DNA from: Plasmopara viticola
Taxonomy: Eukaryota; Oomycota; Peronosporomycetes; Peronosporales; Peronosporaceae
DNA: 59,230 bases
Direction: 5' to 3'
Assembly (NCBI GenBank): GCA_001695595.3
Contig: MBPM02000220.1
Span: forward strand, 1 to 59,230
In this document: positions 32,076 through 43,373 of the stretch, piece by piece
How the letters are laid out: each line of letters starts with the position of its first letter
How positions within the stretch are numbered: the stretch's first letter is position 1
Translations under genes and position numbers: made by a program
The notes under the pieces: model-generated
Database searches by the model: none
The model's input: the letters and a program-made list of their open reading frames with translations, nothing else
Told to the model about the DNA's origin: nothing

Positions 32076-34520
32076 CTATCATCCAACTATCGAGAAGCAA
32101 ACATCGACGATAAATGTGGACATGCTACTTATTATTCACCATTATAACGCAAAATCTCACTTGGTGAATCAAAGGTGTTTATACAAGTGGTATACACACC
32201 CGATTAATCATCACGACGCAGTGATATTTTTCGTGCGCTTCCTGTGGACTTTCTTTCCGACCATTCGAATGTGGAGAACCAGGCGGCGGACATTGTTATG
32301 GGCGAAATTAACGTCACTATTGATATTTTTTTTGACCACGGCTCTTCATTCATGCCCCCCCTTGTATGTTGCTAAACAGCTAACGTCAGAAAAGGAATAC
32401 AGAGTCTGCACAAAACTCGAACACAATTATGGTCTGCGCTTTTAGGGCAAGCGAAGTGTTAAAAGCGCTCTTTAAGAGGGGGAAGGTCGGAGAAATGGGC
32501 TGACGCCGCTCCAAAACTATCGGAAAGTTCGTAGGCTAACACTGCTCCAGATAACCGTGATGAGCGGGATCAGGGCTGGCCAGGTTGTTTGTTGTGATTC
32601 GCGAAGACTTAGGTACAAATAGAAAGGTAGACCGAAAAATCTGTACGTAAGTTTTTATCAACGATCGATGGCAGAATGAATGCTGTTAAGAATGCCGACA
32701 AGGATCAGTTTCATGTAAATCTAAATATAATTCAATAAAGAATCGCATGCGATCTGCGTTATTGCATAGCTCATTTTTAATGATGTAATTTATCCAGCCA
32801 ATCGGAGGACGCAAATAGTGCACAATAGTTCCTTGACAGCGGGGTGAGTCATGAATAGTCCAAGGTTAAAGGCGACAAAAGGGTCCCTTAAAATGGCTGC
32901 TCTATCCCACAAACGATGATTAAAGCTAAGCTTATTTTTGACCGCTTGCACAATAATTGATCATTTTTCCACCTTCAAGTAAAGCTCCAATTCTGTTTTA
33001 CTGTTTAATCGCAAGAACGCTCAGCGTGTGCACAAACCTCGCCATTGTGGCCTTTTGGTAAGCATTTAACTCTTTTGCTTGCGTTTTTATGCATGTCACG
33101 TGTGCTTTCACCTTTCACTTAATCTTTTATATCACTTACTCTTTTATATCACTCACTCTCTATCTACTTCTCCTAATCGATACTTACTCTCTATATCACT
33201 TACTCTTTATCTACTATTCCTCTCACTTATTAATAGCCTATATTGCCGTCTGTTAGTGGTGCGGTCAAGCGCCCATCGCACTGGGTCAAGCCAAACGTAC
33301 TGTGTGAGCCATGACATAGCTGCATGCGGTTCACTCCTCTAGGCCGTATGTGCCTAATATTGATATGTGCGGTTGTCTATTGCGAAAACTATACACTGAA
33401 CTAAAAGCAACCAAATAATAGCATCAATAATGGTTAATTTGCGAAAGGCTGAGGATTCGGTACCAGTTGTCTGGTACTGGAAATGCCTTTCTATCATTCG
33501 TGTTTGAGAATCAGATGCTTTTACAGCATTTTAAAGCAAACAGAGATTTCACTATTCCGGTAACTCTTGTGGAAAGCTTACCACCGCCTAGCAGCGGTCT
33601 CCGGAGTGGCATTACTTGCTCGGGCATGCGTCGCACCACTCCGGCACTGCATCCATTCAACCAACAGCATCCCCTCATAAAGCTAAGACTTGCAACATTT
33701 CAGAGACCTGCTTGGTCTATTCACTGGCAGTCAGTCGCCTACATTCTATTTCCATTACGTGGATGGAGTAGGCGATGGTCGAGTGACAAAGCGTAATCTT
33801 AACGCGCATGCCTTCACGCCGTGTCAGCGAAATCAATGGCGTTTCTGGCGCGCGTCAATTTCGAATTTGTGTGGTATATTTCTGAGCTTTCATAAGATAC
33901 GCTTTAAGGGCAGCATCGAATGCGCAAGCCGATTTTGAAAAAATTACGATATACGCGAGTAAGTGCTTCGGCACACGCCTAGAATGATAGAAAAGACGTA
34001 TCGATGGCCGTACATCACCTCGGCACTTCAAGCAAGGCGATGTACACGACATTGGAACAAAATTGCGGTCGTGCAATATCCTATACTCTTTTAAAATCGA
34101 AGCGAGCAAATGTGCGAGCGTCTACTGCATCCTAGCAATGGTGATTGCTAAGCGGAATTGAGAGACAATATTGGTAAAAAATGATTAAAAGTCCGTAATG
34201 TCTAGTCAGATACATTTTTTGAAGCGATAAGCTGTTTAGTCGCCAGCCTTTATGTGACTGGCTAAAAAATATTTGATTGTATGGCCCCCTCCATCAAAAA
34301 GCCACACACTTACATTACAACCGCTGCGAGGCTTTTTTGGAGTCAAAACGTTTTTCTGCGATCCTTCTTCGACTTCTTAGATACTGCGAAAGCTTCCAAA
34401 ATTAAATGGAAAACGACAACTAGACGTCTCTTGTGCTAGGCTGTATTCGTAGCGTCTCGTTTCATGCGTATATGATAGCTTAGTTAATGCCATAGTCAAG
34501 AATAAAATGCAAATTATCTC
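32076..34520. other. Unassigned region between the two tRNA genes
   Basis: No convincing gene. Frames at 32116-32445, 33079-33342 and 33467-33796 (87-109 codons, plus) have no recognisable motif; the second runs through a low-complexity stretch. A short fold-back (cggagtgg ... ccactccg) lies near 33603-33650. Confidence 0.5.
33113..33232 (+). repeat. Degenerate tandem repeat, cacttactctttatat type
   Basis: About seven imperfect units of a 15-18-base pyrimidine-rich motif (cacttactcttttatat, cactcactctctatct) follow each other. Low complexity; no function inferred. Confidence 0.7.
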
Positions 34521-34594
34521 TGCTCTAGGAGGGGCTCGAACCCTCGACCTGCGGCTCATAAGACCACCGCTCTAACCAACTGAGCTACAAGAGC
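34521..34594 (-). tRNA. tRNA, anticodon UAU (probable tRNA-Ile), second copy
   Basis: Minus-strand 74-base cloverleaf, nearly identical to the gene at 32002: acceptor GCTCTTG/CTAGAGC, same anticodon arm with loop CTTATGA, same T arm. It differs at two positions (6 and D loop). A TTTT run lies about 12 bases past the 3' end, so termination is possible. Its 5' flank is now a SINE. The two genes face each other, 2.4 kb apart. Confidence 0.85.
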
Positions 34595-34595
34595 T
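34577..34595. repeat. SINE target-site duplication, left copy
   Basis: caactgagctacaagagct, 19 bases: the complement of the first 18 tRNA bases plus one base. Repeated exactly at 34853-34871. Confidence 0.95.
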
Positions 34596-34852
34596 TCCCG
34601 GTGGCGTGGGTTAGTGGATTATGCTTCTGGTCCTCACGGTGTGTGGTGCGGGTTCGAGCCCCACACCGGACAAACTTCGTAATCAACCAGACTTGGGGAG
34701 AGGACGGCCCCAAGCGAAATATTTCCGACCTCGATCAAGAAAAAGACAATAACAAGACGAAAAAGAATCTTCAGACCAAAAATGTAAATGTAGAAATCCT
34801 AGCCAAGCCGAGAAGGTATAGGTTGTGTTAAGATTAAATACATGACAACTTT
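34596..34852 (+). mobile_element. 257-bp SINE inserted at the tRNA 5' end
   Basis: A 257-base insertion with perfect 19-base flanking duplications. Its first 75 bases are tRNA-like: ccggtg at 34599 pairs with caccgg near 34667, an A-box-like tggcgtgggttagtgg lies at 34602-34617 and a perfect B box (ggttcgagccc) at 34651-34661. The anticodon arm is not well formed, so it is a tRNA-derived SINE head rather than a tRNA. The body is unrelated. The tail attaaatacatgacaactt resembles the LINE A2 3' end. Confidence 0.88.
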
Positions 34853-34871
34853 CAACTGAGCTACAAGAGCT
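34853..34871. repeat. SINE target-site duplication, right copy
   Basis: Exact second copy of caactgagctacaagagct, followed by atacattc, presumably the original upstream flank of the tRNA gene. Confidence 0.95.
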
Positions 34872-34970
34872 ATACATTCAGGCTGGCATTATAAAAGTAA
34901 ATATGTACTGAATGTAAGGAGCAGCTATATATAAAATGTTGCTGGCCAATAAATCAATAATCATGTCACC

Positions 34971-35106
34971 ACCTCGGTGCTGGCTGCACTGTCCGCCGAA
35001 CGAGACCCGACGTATGCGGACACCACTCTATGCCGTGGACTAGCCAGACTGAGCCTAGCACGTGCATAACTTGGCAACGCGATAACGTAATACAATACAA
35101 TACAAT
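34971..35106 (+). mobile_element. 5'-truncated retroposon with (AATAC)n tail, copy 2
   Basis: Nearly identical to 6273-6413, from acctcggtgctggctgcactg to the aatac tail (here about three units). The sequence upstream differs from copy 1, showing 5' truncation at insertion. Confidence 0.8.
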
Positions 35107-35117
35107 GTCTTATGAGA

Positions 35118-35222
35118 TCTGGATTTGTACTGACAAGGTAATGTCCTTTAGCTTATTGAAAGCGTAAGTGATGTAATACTCGTCTGTGAACTTTCTCACA
35201 CAGAGAAATGTTTAAGAAACAA
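35118..35222 (-). repeat. Dispersed retroelement repeat, copy 1
   Basis: About 100 bases that align with 39487-39590 (aaggtaatg, cttattgaaag, cgtctgtgaact). On the minus strand both read FxCVxKxTDxYxxTYxFNKLxxIT-like peptide, so they are probably two remains of one Gypsy polyprotein. Confidence 0.6.
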
Positions 35223-35424
35223 GGAGACCAAAAGAGTGATAGCCCTTGCTTGATACAAGGCCTATCACTCTCTTTGCTCAAATTATTTCGTAGATGTGTT
35301 ATCATAATCCATGCTGCGAGGTCAATTCTCTTGCAACCATGACTAAGCACTCAATTTACGTTGCAGTAAGCTGACGCTTGGCCCTTTTCGGAAGCCAGCC
35401 AATAACTGGCTGATATCGTTATAG

Positions 35425-35680
35425 TTACGGAATACCCAAAATGCAGTCAAACGCACTTCCGAGCTCGTCGAGAGCAAAATTCGTCGCCAGGTCGGAGGCC
35501 GTAGAGCTTATGCAAAAATGGTATCTCTCATTGCGATTCGCAGAGTGGCTTACTGTCAGCAGGTCCAACGTTGACCTTGCTAGACCATTTACGTACCGGA
35601 AATTTGGATAGAGCATCAAATTAAAGGCCTTTAAGCCTTTAATCACCCAGAGCGATCACCGACTACCAAATAGCGGTCGT
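35425..35680 (-). pseudogene. Gypsy aspartic protease fragment
   Basis: The 73-codon frame reads FNLMLYPNFRYVNGLARSTL and ends LDELGSAFDCILGIP, with YQPVIGW beyond the stop. The F-D-x-ILG-x-P-W-L ... P-x-IDW pattern closes the retroviral-type protease domain of Ty3/Gypsy elements. The DSG active site is not found upstream. A dead fragment. Confidence 0.68.
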
Positions 35681-38600
35681 AAACCGTGAGCCACCTCTTA
35701 CAACTGTGACTTTGAATATGTCTGGGGAACAGTGGGGCTTAGTACCCAATGCTGTCACCAAGAAGTCTGGATTCCATTCCATCCAACAAAACGCCCCGCT
35801 CCTAATGTTCAAGGCCATTTTTTCGTAAGAAGTCTGGAGGTGTTATGCTGAATTATTGCCTCACCAAACTCAATGTGTCCCGCGACTTAAAGTTGTGCTA
35901 TGACCAGGCTTCCCGCCATGAATGCAGGGTATATTCGGCGGGACATACAAACAAATATCATAGCTTTCGCGAAGCCTGAAAGCAGCTTCAGTCTTATTGA
36001 TACAGTAAATTCGACTCAAGCGAGACAACAAAAGTTTGCACAAGACAACGACAAAGTTGTCTCTCTCTCACCACCGTCTTAAAATATAGATCCGCTATCA
36101 TACGGTACAGCAATACGCTTCCGAAGGTTTGTCATTACTTAAGCAACCGACATTGCAGCAAGTTCAAAACAGGATTAGGAAAACACTAGATACGATAGTT
36201 TTTAAGCTTTAGATGGAGCTGAGAAAGAGAAAGGTGAGATATGTCCCCTAAATGCAATCGTAAACTGAAGCAGGAGTAAATAGTATTCGGGGTATTGCAT
36301 TTAGGATGGAAATTAGAGACTGACTTGGTGGATCATGGCCGGCTTAACCTTTGACTTAAGCCCTAAATTCATTTTTTACCATCGAAAATAAGAAATGATA
36401 CCGGCAGCACTTGCACAGCTCAACTGTCCCTGTTCTATATACCGCATTTGTTTTTAAAGACGATACCTAGAGAGCATTAAACTACAGCAAATAAGTAGTC
36501 AGTAGTACGTTTACTTTGTCAGTCACGACGATCTCGCCATATGGGGACTAAACAGAATTTTGAAGCTCTCGATAAAGCTGTTCCTACACAAATGAGGATG
36601 GCACCAGCGTGTACTTATCGTCAGGATAGTACAGCTTGACAGCTTCATCATATTTTTACGCTTTCGCACTCGCACTAGCACGACGCCACCAATGCATACG
36701 CAAGCAACTTGATCAACGCACCAATCAGCTTAGCGTAATATTAGACGTTGCTACCATTAGCTCTAAGAAAGTTAAATGCTATTTACGCGTGATCTTTAAT
36801 ACACAATGGTTGCTTTTGTAACTCCATAGCCTCTGCCCCATATTAAGCGACAAGCACGACTGATCATAGAAGAATAGAAACATACCTACCTATGTCATGG
36901 TCGTAATATTGATTGAATGATCAAGCTTGCATCAGTACTACCAACGTCGTGATGATGCTCTGCATCTCATCTATCCTCGACAACTGTGAGACTGCAACCG
37001 AGAATTTCACACGCTTAATTGCATTGTCTTCTAGAGAACTCGAAATCGTTTGTATGAAGCGAGTCAGTTCTTACGAATTTCTTTGCTGTTTAACACTTTT
37101 AATATTCTAGCTTACAAAATATTCATTGTCGTATTTACGAGATACCGCGATCTTGCCCCTACTTAAGTAATCGTCCGCCTGCACTACAGTCATATAACTT
37201 ATGGCAACACCGCGAAATTCTGTTTGCAGTCCAAATGGTATCTCGATGCTCGCAGATGGCCCTCGCGTGTGATGTCATCGTCGCTTCAAGAAAAAGTGCG
37301 CAAATATACGATCTTACAGATGTGTGTCAGAAGCAGCTTGCCGTCGAGCTGATAGTGGCAAATCCTATCGTACGTAGTCTAATTTAGCGCATATCAGCAT
37401 GGTATAGACAAGTGCTATAAATGCTGACACATTCATTGTCAAATCGTTACGTTGTCAAAACGTCGCTACGCAGAAATAGTGCCGGATTTATGCTTATCGG
37501 TTCGTCCGGCGACATATAGCGTGCTCACTTCAGATCTTAACAGTGTAGTCGTCAGATTACTTATGTATGCGAAAATCAACAATGGTCAAATAAAATTTAA
37601 ATTTTGTGGCTAACAAGACTGATACTAAGTGTAATTTAATGGAAAAATTAGCGCTTCAACTGTATCCTTTTGCAGCAGTTACGCTAATACGCAACCAGTT
37701 TGACATTGTGAGGCTAAAAAATTTATCAGAATCGACTTGTCGCTACGATCAGTCTCGATTAATTTATGGATTGTTATGTGTGGCTGGGTGGATTGGTGGT
37801 CTGATCATCCCCAATTTACCGGGATTTTCACGTCATCATTACTATTCAATCGTTGTATGGATTATTAATGATCTGAGTCTCCTCTATCAAGGCGATCGCT
37901 GGTTTACCTACTTAGTTGTTTTGGGGATATGAAATCACAATAGCATGGCATGACCCGATCAGACGCAAGGACTAAAATTGATGACACAGCTGCACTTTTC
38001 GTACTAGATTGGGCAAACCTACCACGTACAGAATAAGCTACTTTGATCAACAAGATGTAAGTAAATGATCGATTAGTTGAATGATTTGGTAAAGCGTAAT
38101 GGCCGTTACCCATCACGCATGCCCATTCAAAACCTAAAGAGGCACCAACGTTTTCAGATAGTTGAGTATTGAAAGGGAATAGAGAGTGAAAGCAGATAAA
38201 TCGTGCTCAATTAGTTGAGCGTCTTCTTGGTTCAAATAAGATACTGTACGATACAATTTAAAAAGTCACGGTGGCGCAAACTCGAGCTTGGTCGAGCAAT
38301 TTAATCGTCAAACATCAGCTCCATTTCCTATAGAATACCGTCAAACATTGATATAAATGGTGTATCCGCATACCACATTGCGTCACCTTCGTATCTGATG
38401 CACTATCTTAAAACTTTCACATGGTTTTACCAACTGTTCCTTCGTCTTAAGAAGACAAGACCAACTCAGCAGACCCAGATCTTTTCGACGAATGAACCAT
38501 CTCCGCCAACGATTACAAAGAACTCGGCAATTTCATACAAATTTTTGAGCCTGTCAAAAGTTCAGCGCACAATCGTGGACTCGAAAGCTGTGCGGAAGCC

Positions 38601-39486
38601 TCTCTACCATATCGGCGCTCGACTCTTGCCGCTTATCACCATCAGCTGATGCACTAGGAAAGGTGAAACACGCAATTGGTACAGATGGCTAGCATCCAAG
38701 TCAGAAGATAATTGATCAGATTATTCACGGCAAGAAACTTATTGTCGTATACTATAGGACTTTTCTCGGGGGGACTTTTTCCCGATGCTGACAAAGTCGC
38801 GTGCGTTACAAACGACGGCGACAGACTCTCGGTCATTTGAGAGTGACCAAGTAAGGGTCTTTTCCAGGTCTTTGCATAAATGATTGAGCGCTGCTTGATC
38901 GACCACGTAACGTACCTTTTTTCCTAGGAACGCCAGCTGCTGGGTCACTTCGGCATAATTCTCTTGTGAACCTGTGCAAATAGTTTGCCAGCCTCAGTCA
39001 CGAATACTTTGGTGTAAATGTTGGGTGTTGGTCATGCACAGATGAAAGTCTTGTTTCTGGATCAGCATATGTGCCGTCTTTGAATGCATAGCAACTCAGC
39101 ACCGGGAATTTCTGTGTACACAAAAATGCGCTTCTTGAAACGGATATGCGTGAATGATTGAAAAATATGCATTCAGTGTATTCCACTGCTCCAAGACTAC
39201 CCTTTGAACGGTTGTGCACGACGATGTTGTCGTTGATTGGCACATGGTGTATCATACAAACCAAATTTGACAGACGTATTTTTTTAGCTTTGTAGATCAT
39301 GAGCCTCTTTAAGGCGTTACGCTGGAAGTTTCCAATGAAGTTAGCACGGGCCACTCTAAAAAAGCTTCACTAGCAGTGCTGACTACCTGAAATGTCGCCG
39401 GGCTTTGTCAGTGCAAGGTAAAAGCTGTCAATCAAACCGATGGCGCGAAAGACTATGTTACCAATATTTAGCTAAGAATAATGTGT
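35681..39486. other. Unassigned region
   Basis: No confident gene. A plus-strand frame of 108 codons (37606-37932) has a hydrophobic segment (LIYGLLCVAGWIGGLIIPNL) that could be a membrane span but no family assignment. On the minus strand 38650-39354 holds linked frames (118, 69 and 60 codons, for example VQRNALKRLMIYKAKK-like sequence) that may be a decayed retroelement next to the Gypsy remnant. The rest shows nothing. Confidence 0.4.
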
Positions 39487-39590
39487 TTCTGAGGCTTGTA
39501 CTTGTTTGACATGGTAATGTTTTGCAACTTATTGAAAGAGTGAGTGGTATGTTACCCGTCTGTGATCTTCTTCACGCAAAAAAATGTTTT
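39487..39590 (-). repeat. Dispersed retroelement repeat, copy 2
   Basis: Partner of 35118-35222, same orientation, roughly 70% alike by eye. Confidence 0.6.
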
Positions 39591-40248
39591 GGGGAGAGGG
39601 TGTCATATGCATCACCTGCCGTGCGAGGGCTCTTAACAGATGTAATTAAGCGGCTTGACTTGATCTCGTGTAAAGTTCATTAGTTCGTCACACAACGTTT
39701 GGCGGATCTGCCAGTAAGAGCTTGGCTGGACATTGTCAGTAAGCCACCTGCGAGCTCGCAACCGATGTCATATGTCTTTATCTAAAAGTCGCTGAGTGCT
39801 ATTTTATGCTGAAGCCGCAGCACATTTTTTGCGCACGAACTTGAAATCGGCGCTTGTTGATCGCGACAGCGATCATTAAGCGCAATCTGCCTGTACTGCT
39901 TGATGATAAAGCACACTTGCACATCATTTACCTCCAATCCACAAGCAAAAAGCTTGAAGGGACACCCGGAAAACGCGTACACAACGTAGCGTCTTTATAC
40001 GGTCTAGCGTCTCAAAGTGGCCTCGTAGCCAAGGGTACAGGCGTAATATGTGCTGTTTAGTACAATTTTCACTACGTGGACCATTTTAAATGACTTGAAT
40101 TCTGTTTTCAAGCAGCTGAGCCAAAACATGTGGGGCATTCGCACCGCTTCTTCGTCTATACCACATGTCTGAGCATACACACAATGACTTGCTATAACTG
40201 GACGAGCAATAATTCACCTCCAGACTTATAAAGTCTTCGTCGAGCGTG

Positions 40249-40680
40249 TTAAGTTCGTGCAATTTGCTCACATGGATGGATACCAAAGACAATTCCGTGA
40301 TCGCCGCATAATGTGGTTGACCACGGAATTTTCGTGGCCTGCGTCCTGTAGAAGACGCAAGTACCATCTAGAAAAGCGACAATATCAAACTTGTCGGACA
40401 GGGATGGCATCAGACGTGACCAACTAACCGGACTCATGGGGGCCATGTACCATTGATACGTCTTTCTATGTTGCAGAAGGTCATATTTTGTTGCAAATCG
40501 TTTGCAACCACAACCTTGAGCCAAGTCGATGGCAGTAAAATCTGAGCACTATTGCATCTTGTCAAACAGCTCATTGGTGAGCGGAAGCGAAATCTGTGGA
40601 ACCCGCGTCTGACTATGCGGTAATCAAATACCAAGCAATTAAAAATCTTAAAATTGCCTAAATTAATCAAGTCATTCAAA
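40249..40680 (-). pseudogene. Gypsy reverse transcriptase fragment
   Basis: The 91-codon frame 40249-40524 reads KTYQWYMAPMSPVSWSRLMP and DKFDIVAFLDGTCVFYRTQA. The latter fits F-x-x-YLDD-x-LVFS of Gypsy RT, with FLDG in place of YLDD, so a catalytic Asp is lost. Frames upstream (40434-40679) continue it. Confidence 0.75.
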
Positions 40681-41290
40681 ACGCTTTAAGATTGATAGAT
40701 AACAAGTTTCTTTCTGCGTACTTCAAATTTATCCAATGCCCGCGCGAGGTCGACACTTCCATCCAATTTTTGCGAAATTCTACTTGATGAGATTCTCAAT
40801 TGCATCTTGTTCTGTCTTCGACAAGCAATACATTTTTTCGACCTTGAGCTCGGCGACCTCTCATGTGCGGTTCTAAGTTTACTTAGCGCTTTGACGGCAA
40901 TTTATCAAAAAGCGTTTATGGATGCACATTGGAAATTCTGCTAGCACCGGCTGAACGAACTCCGGCATCGCCTTTTCATCAACTGCAAATATTTTTACCT
41001 TGTGCAGCTCTTTGTAAACTTTTTTCTTTACTTGCTAAGAATATTTGCATCCGTCCATTGAAGAGTCCATTACCACGTTTGCTGCAGGCGCCTACTCTAT
41101 ATCCGTGCTTATTGGAAACGACATTTTGTTCGTTGTCCAATTCACACGTGACTGAGACTCAAAGAGCCATCTAGTAAGACGTCTAGCTTCCCACTCATGG
41201 ATTCACTCCCTGAACTTTTGAATATCGAGCAGGCGTCTTCTCAAACCCGACTGTACCTTTGCTATATAGCCCTTCGTCATCCGTCTCCAA

Positions 41291-41395
41291 TTAAACATTT
41301 CTCGTCTTGGGAGTCTTCGTAACAATTTCTGGCCGAATCAAGTTTACATTCGACCCACTGTCGATGAGCACTTTCACTTGCTTCCATTGATATCT
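41291..41395 (-). pseudogene. Gypsy aspartic protease
   Basis: Reads QWKQVKVLIDSGSNVNLIRP then EIVTKTPKTRNV and a stop. VLIDSGS is the retropepsin active site (DSG codons at 41354-41362). Active-site residues are intact but the frame ends soon after. Confidence 0.88.
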
Positions 41396-41554
41396 GCTGA
41401 CTTTCTGGTCAGCACACTGTCTTCATTCTTCAAACTTTTTTTCAAAATTCAAGGTGTCATTTGGTCAAACAAAAATATCTCATCATCGCTTGCTTGTCTT
41501 CGTTTACGTTGTTAATAAAATAACCTTGACTGCGTGCAGGCTCTACTCGTCTTC

Positions 41555-41615
41555 CGGTGTGCACTGCTACCCTGAATGGTTAGGCTTCTGACACCTGAAG
41601 CATGACTCTTTCCTG
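41555..41615 (-). pseudogene. Gypsy gag zinc knuckle
   Basis: SCFRCQKPNHSG, a stop, then QC: CX2CX4HX4C with all ligands kept but an in-frame TAG inside the last loop. It lies about 200 bases upstream of the protease. Confidence 0.85.
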
Positions 41616-41860
41616 CTGAACTATTGCACATTGTCGATCTCCAAAAGATCAACTTCTGCTAACTGGTTGTAGTCATTGCATGGACTACTTGGTACTGGCT
41701 CTTCATAATTCTTCGATTCACTTCGATTTTGCCACTGATGTGCGCGATCGCAAAAGAGCGTCACTTTAGTTGGATCACTCAATGTCCCATAGCGTCTGTA
41801 TTAGACTTCTTCTCTTGTGCGTCGCCGATATTCGTATGAAAGTAGCTGACCTTGTCAATC

Positions 41861-42300
41861 TCACCCATGTCTCGCACTTGCACTATCAACTGGCACTGTC
41901 ATCTGACCAATCACGGTAATCGCACTGCCGTAATGCCTTAAGTTGATCCCGCAGGCGTTGTTGCGAATCCGCCGAGACAAATCCGCGATGCAACGCAGCA
42001 AAAAATGCCTCGACAGTCTTGAAGAGACCTCATCGTGTTGCAAACCAAGCGCTGCAGCGCCGCGCAATCTACCACGCGCTGCCAAAACTCTTGAAGCGAA
42101 TTCCTTCGTCTTTCACGCAACAACTTTCACCGCAAATATATTTCACTTGTCTGTACATCATCTGCACAGATTCTTCGATGCGACCGCTGTACGCTGGCAT
42201 CTTCAATTACTTTAATGCGGACTCCGTTCTTGGTTGCTCTCACTGTGTCGTGTCAACCATCCATGCTACCGTGCTAGCAGTGTGATGATTTGTTACATCA
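41861..42300 (-). pseudogene. Probable Gypsy gag
   Basis: Overlapping frames (74 and 61 codons) read NSLQEFWQRVVDCAALQRLV and, further on, CLGGFATTPAGST. Assigned by position upstream of the zinc knuckle; gag proteins are poorly conserved. Confidence 0.5.
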
Positions 42301-42984
42301 CTTGCTTGTTCGTGGATGGCTTCATGGTCCACCGATATTCTATTTCAGCTGTTTGACAAACAAACAGTTGAAACTTAAGTGAAAAGCTCTTGGCTGGTGG
42401 TAGCTTTATGCAAATCGCTGATAATTTTACAAAAAATCTTGGAAAAGGATTCGTTCTGTTTTCTTTAATGGAATTACAACTTCGTGTGGAGCGCTATCGT
42501 GCTTGCTTGTTTCTTGTGCGCAAGAAATCTTGTTCTTTCGCCGCGTCAGCTTAAAATTACTTGCGAAATCCTCCGCTACTTTCTCTGCTTATGCTTCACG
42601 ACATAGGGAAATACTTCACCAACTTTGGGGTCAAACTCTATGTTTCCCATACACCTGAGCGACTAACCGAATCCTTATGTTCCCCGGAAGTACTATCCAA
42701 ATGGCAGAGTCAAATGGCCAGAAGTATGGATGAGATTAAGCGTCAGGACTTTGCACGATCTGCTAATTCCAATGACGGCCAAAGAGCACAAATTCATTAC
42801 TTATTATAAAGAAGTAATGAATGACTTTATCTGTTTCTAGGCTCTCTCGAGGGAACCACAAGACATTCCCACTGCGACGCCTCTTAAACGTTCAGCACCG
42901 ACGGTAAGAGCAAAGGACCGACCGCAAAATCAGAAGAGAAAAGCCAAAGACCGAATCGATGGTAGACCAACAAGTGCTTCTAAT
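42301..42984. other. Unassigned region
   Basis: A plus-strand frame of 82 codons (42561-42809) has no recognisable motif. A small hairpin (ttcagctgtttg ... caaacagttgaa) lies at about 42345-42373. No gene is called. Confidence 0.5.
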
Positions 42985-43210
42985 TGTTGTGAAGCTAGTA
43001 AATTGCAAAGTGAATTGGTCGGACTTTATTCGCTTCTGCTACCGCTAAGCTGACTCCTATATTCTGTCCGATAATGGACTAACCTTAAATGGACAGGATG
43101 CATACACGTCATATGTATTTTACGTAACACCCAAATATGCACAATTGATTGACTGAATCGTTTGGCCAATCACGGCTGGCCACGCTGACGCTTCCACAAA
43201 TCAAAATCTT
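42985..43210. repeat. LTR-like dispersed repeat, copy 2
   Basis: Same orientation as 7185-7430, with tacacgtcatatg, ccaaatatgcacaattga and ggccaatcac in common. It may be a solo LTR of the Gypsy family at 7-10 kb. Confidence 0.55.
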
Positions 43211-43373
43211 TGCTTCTGGGTGAAATAAGGGAGTCATGCATTCCAACACGAAAATTATGACAACGAACGATTAAGCAAATTAGCGAAGGCCATGTTATTG
43301 TTTGAATCCAAACTATTATCTCGGGGATTGAATCAGCTCGATCGCGTGATATATGATGACAGCAACGCAGTTT

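Larger units (their letters stand above)
40090..42300 (-). mobile_element. Ty3/Gypsy gag-pol remnant
   Basis: On the minus strand the order is gag-like frames (41.86-42.3 kb), zinc knuckle (about 41.57-41.61 kb), protease (41.29-41.39 kb) and RT (40.25-40.68 kb). The spacing is compressed and every domain is interrupted, so it is dead. Order and spacing fit Gypsy; integrase is not found. Confidence 0.78.

Noticed and set aside
34598..34671. A third tRNA gene
   Set aside because: Acceptor pairing, A box and B box are present, but the anticodon stem does not pair and no loop gives a U33-anticodon. It is better read as the tRNA-derived head of the SINE.
37606..37932. Small membrane-protein gene
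   Set aside because: One hydrophobic stretch, no family match, no nearby Inr; could be chance.
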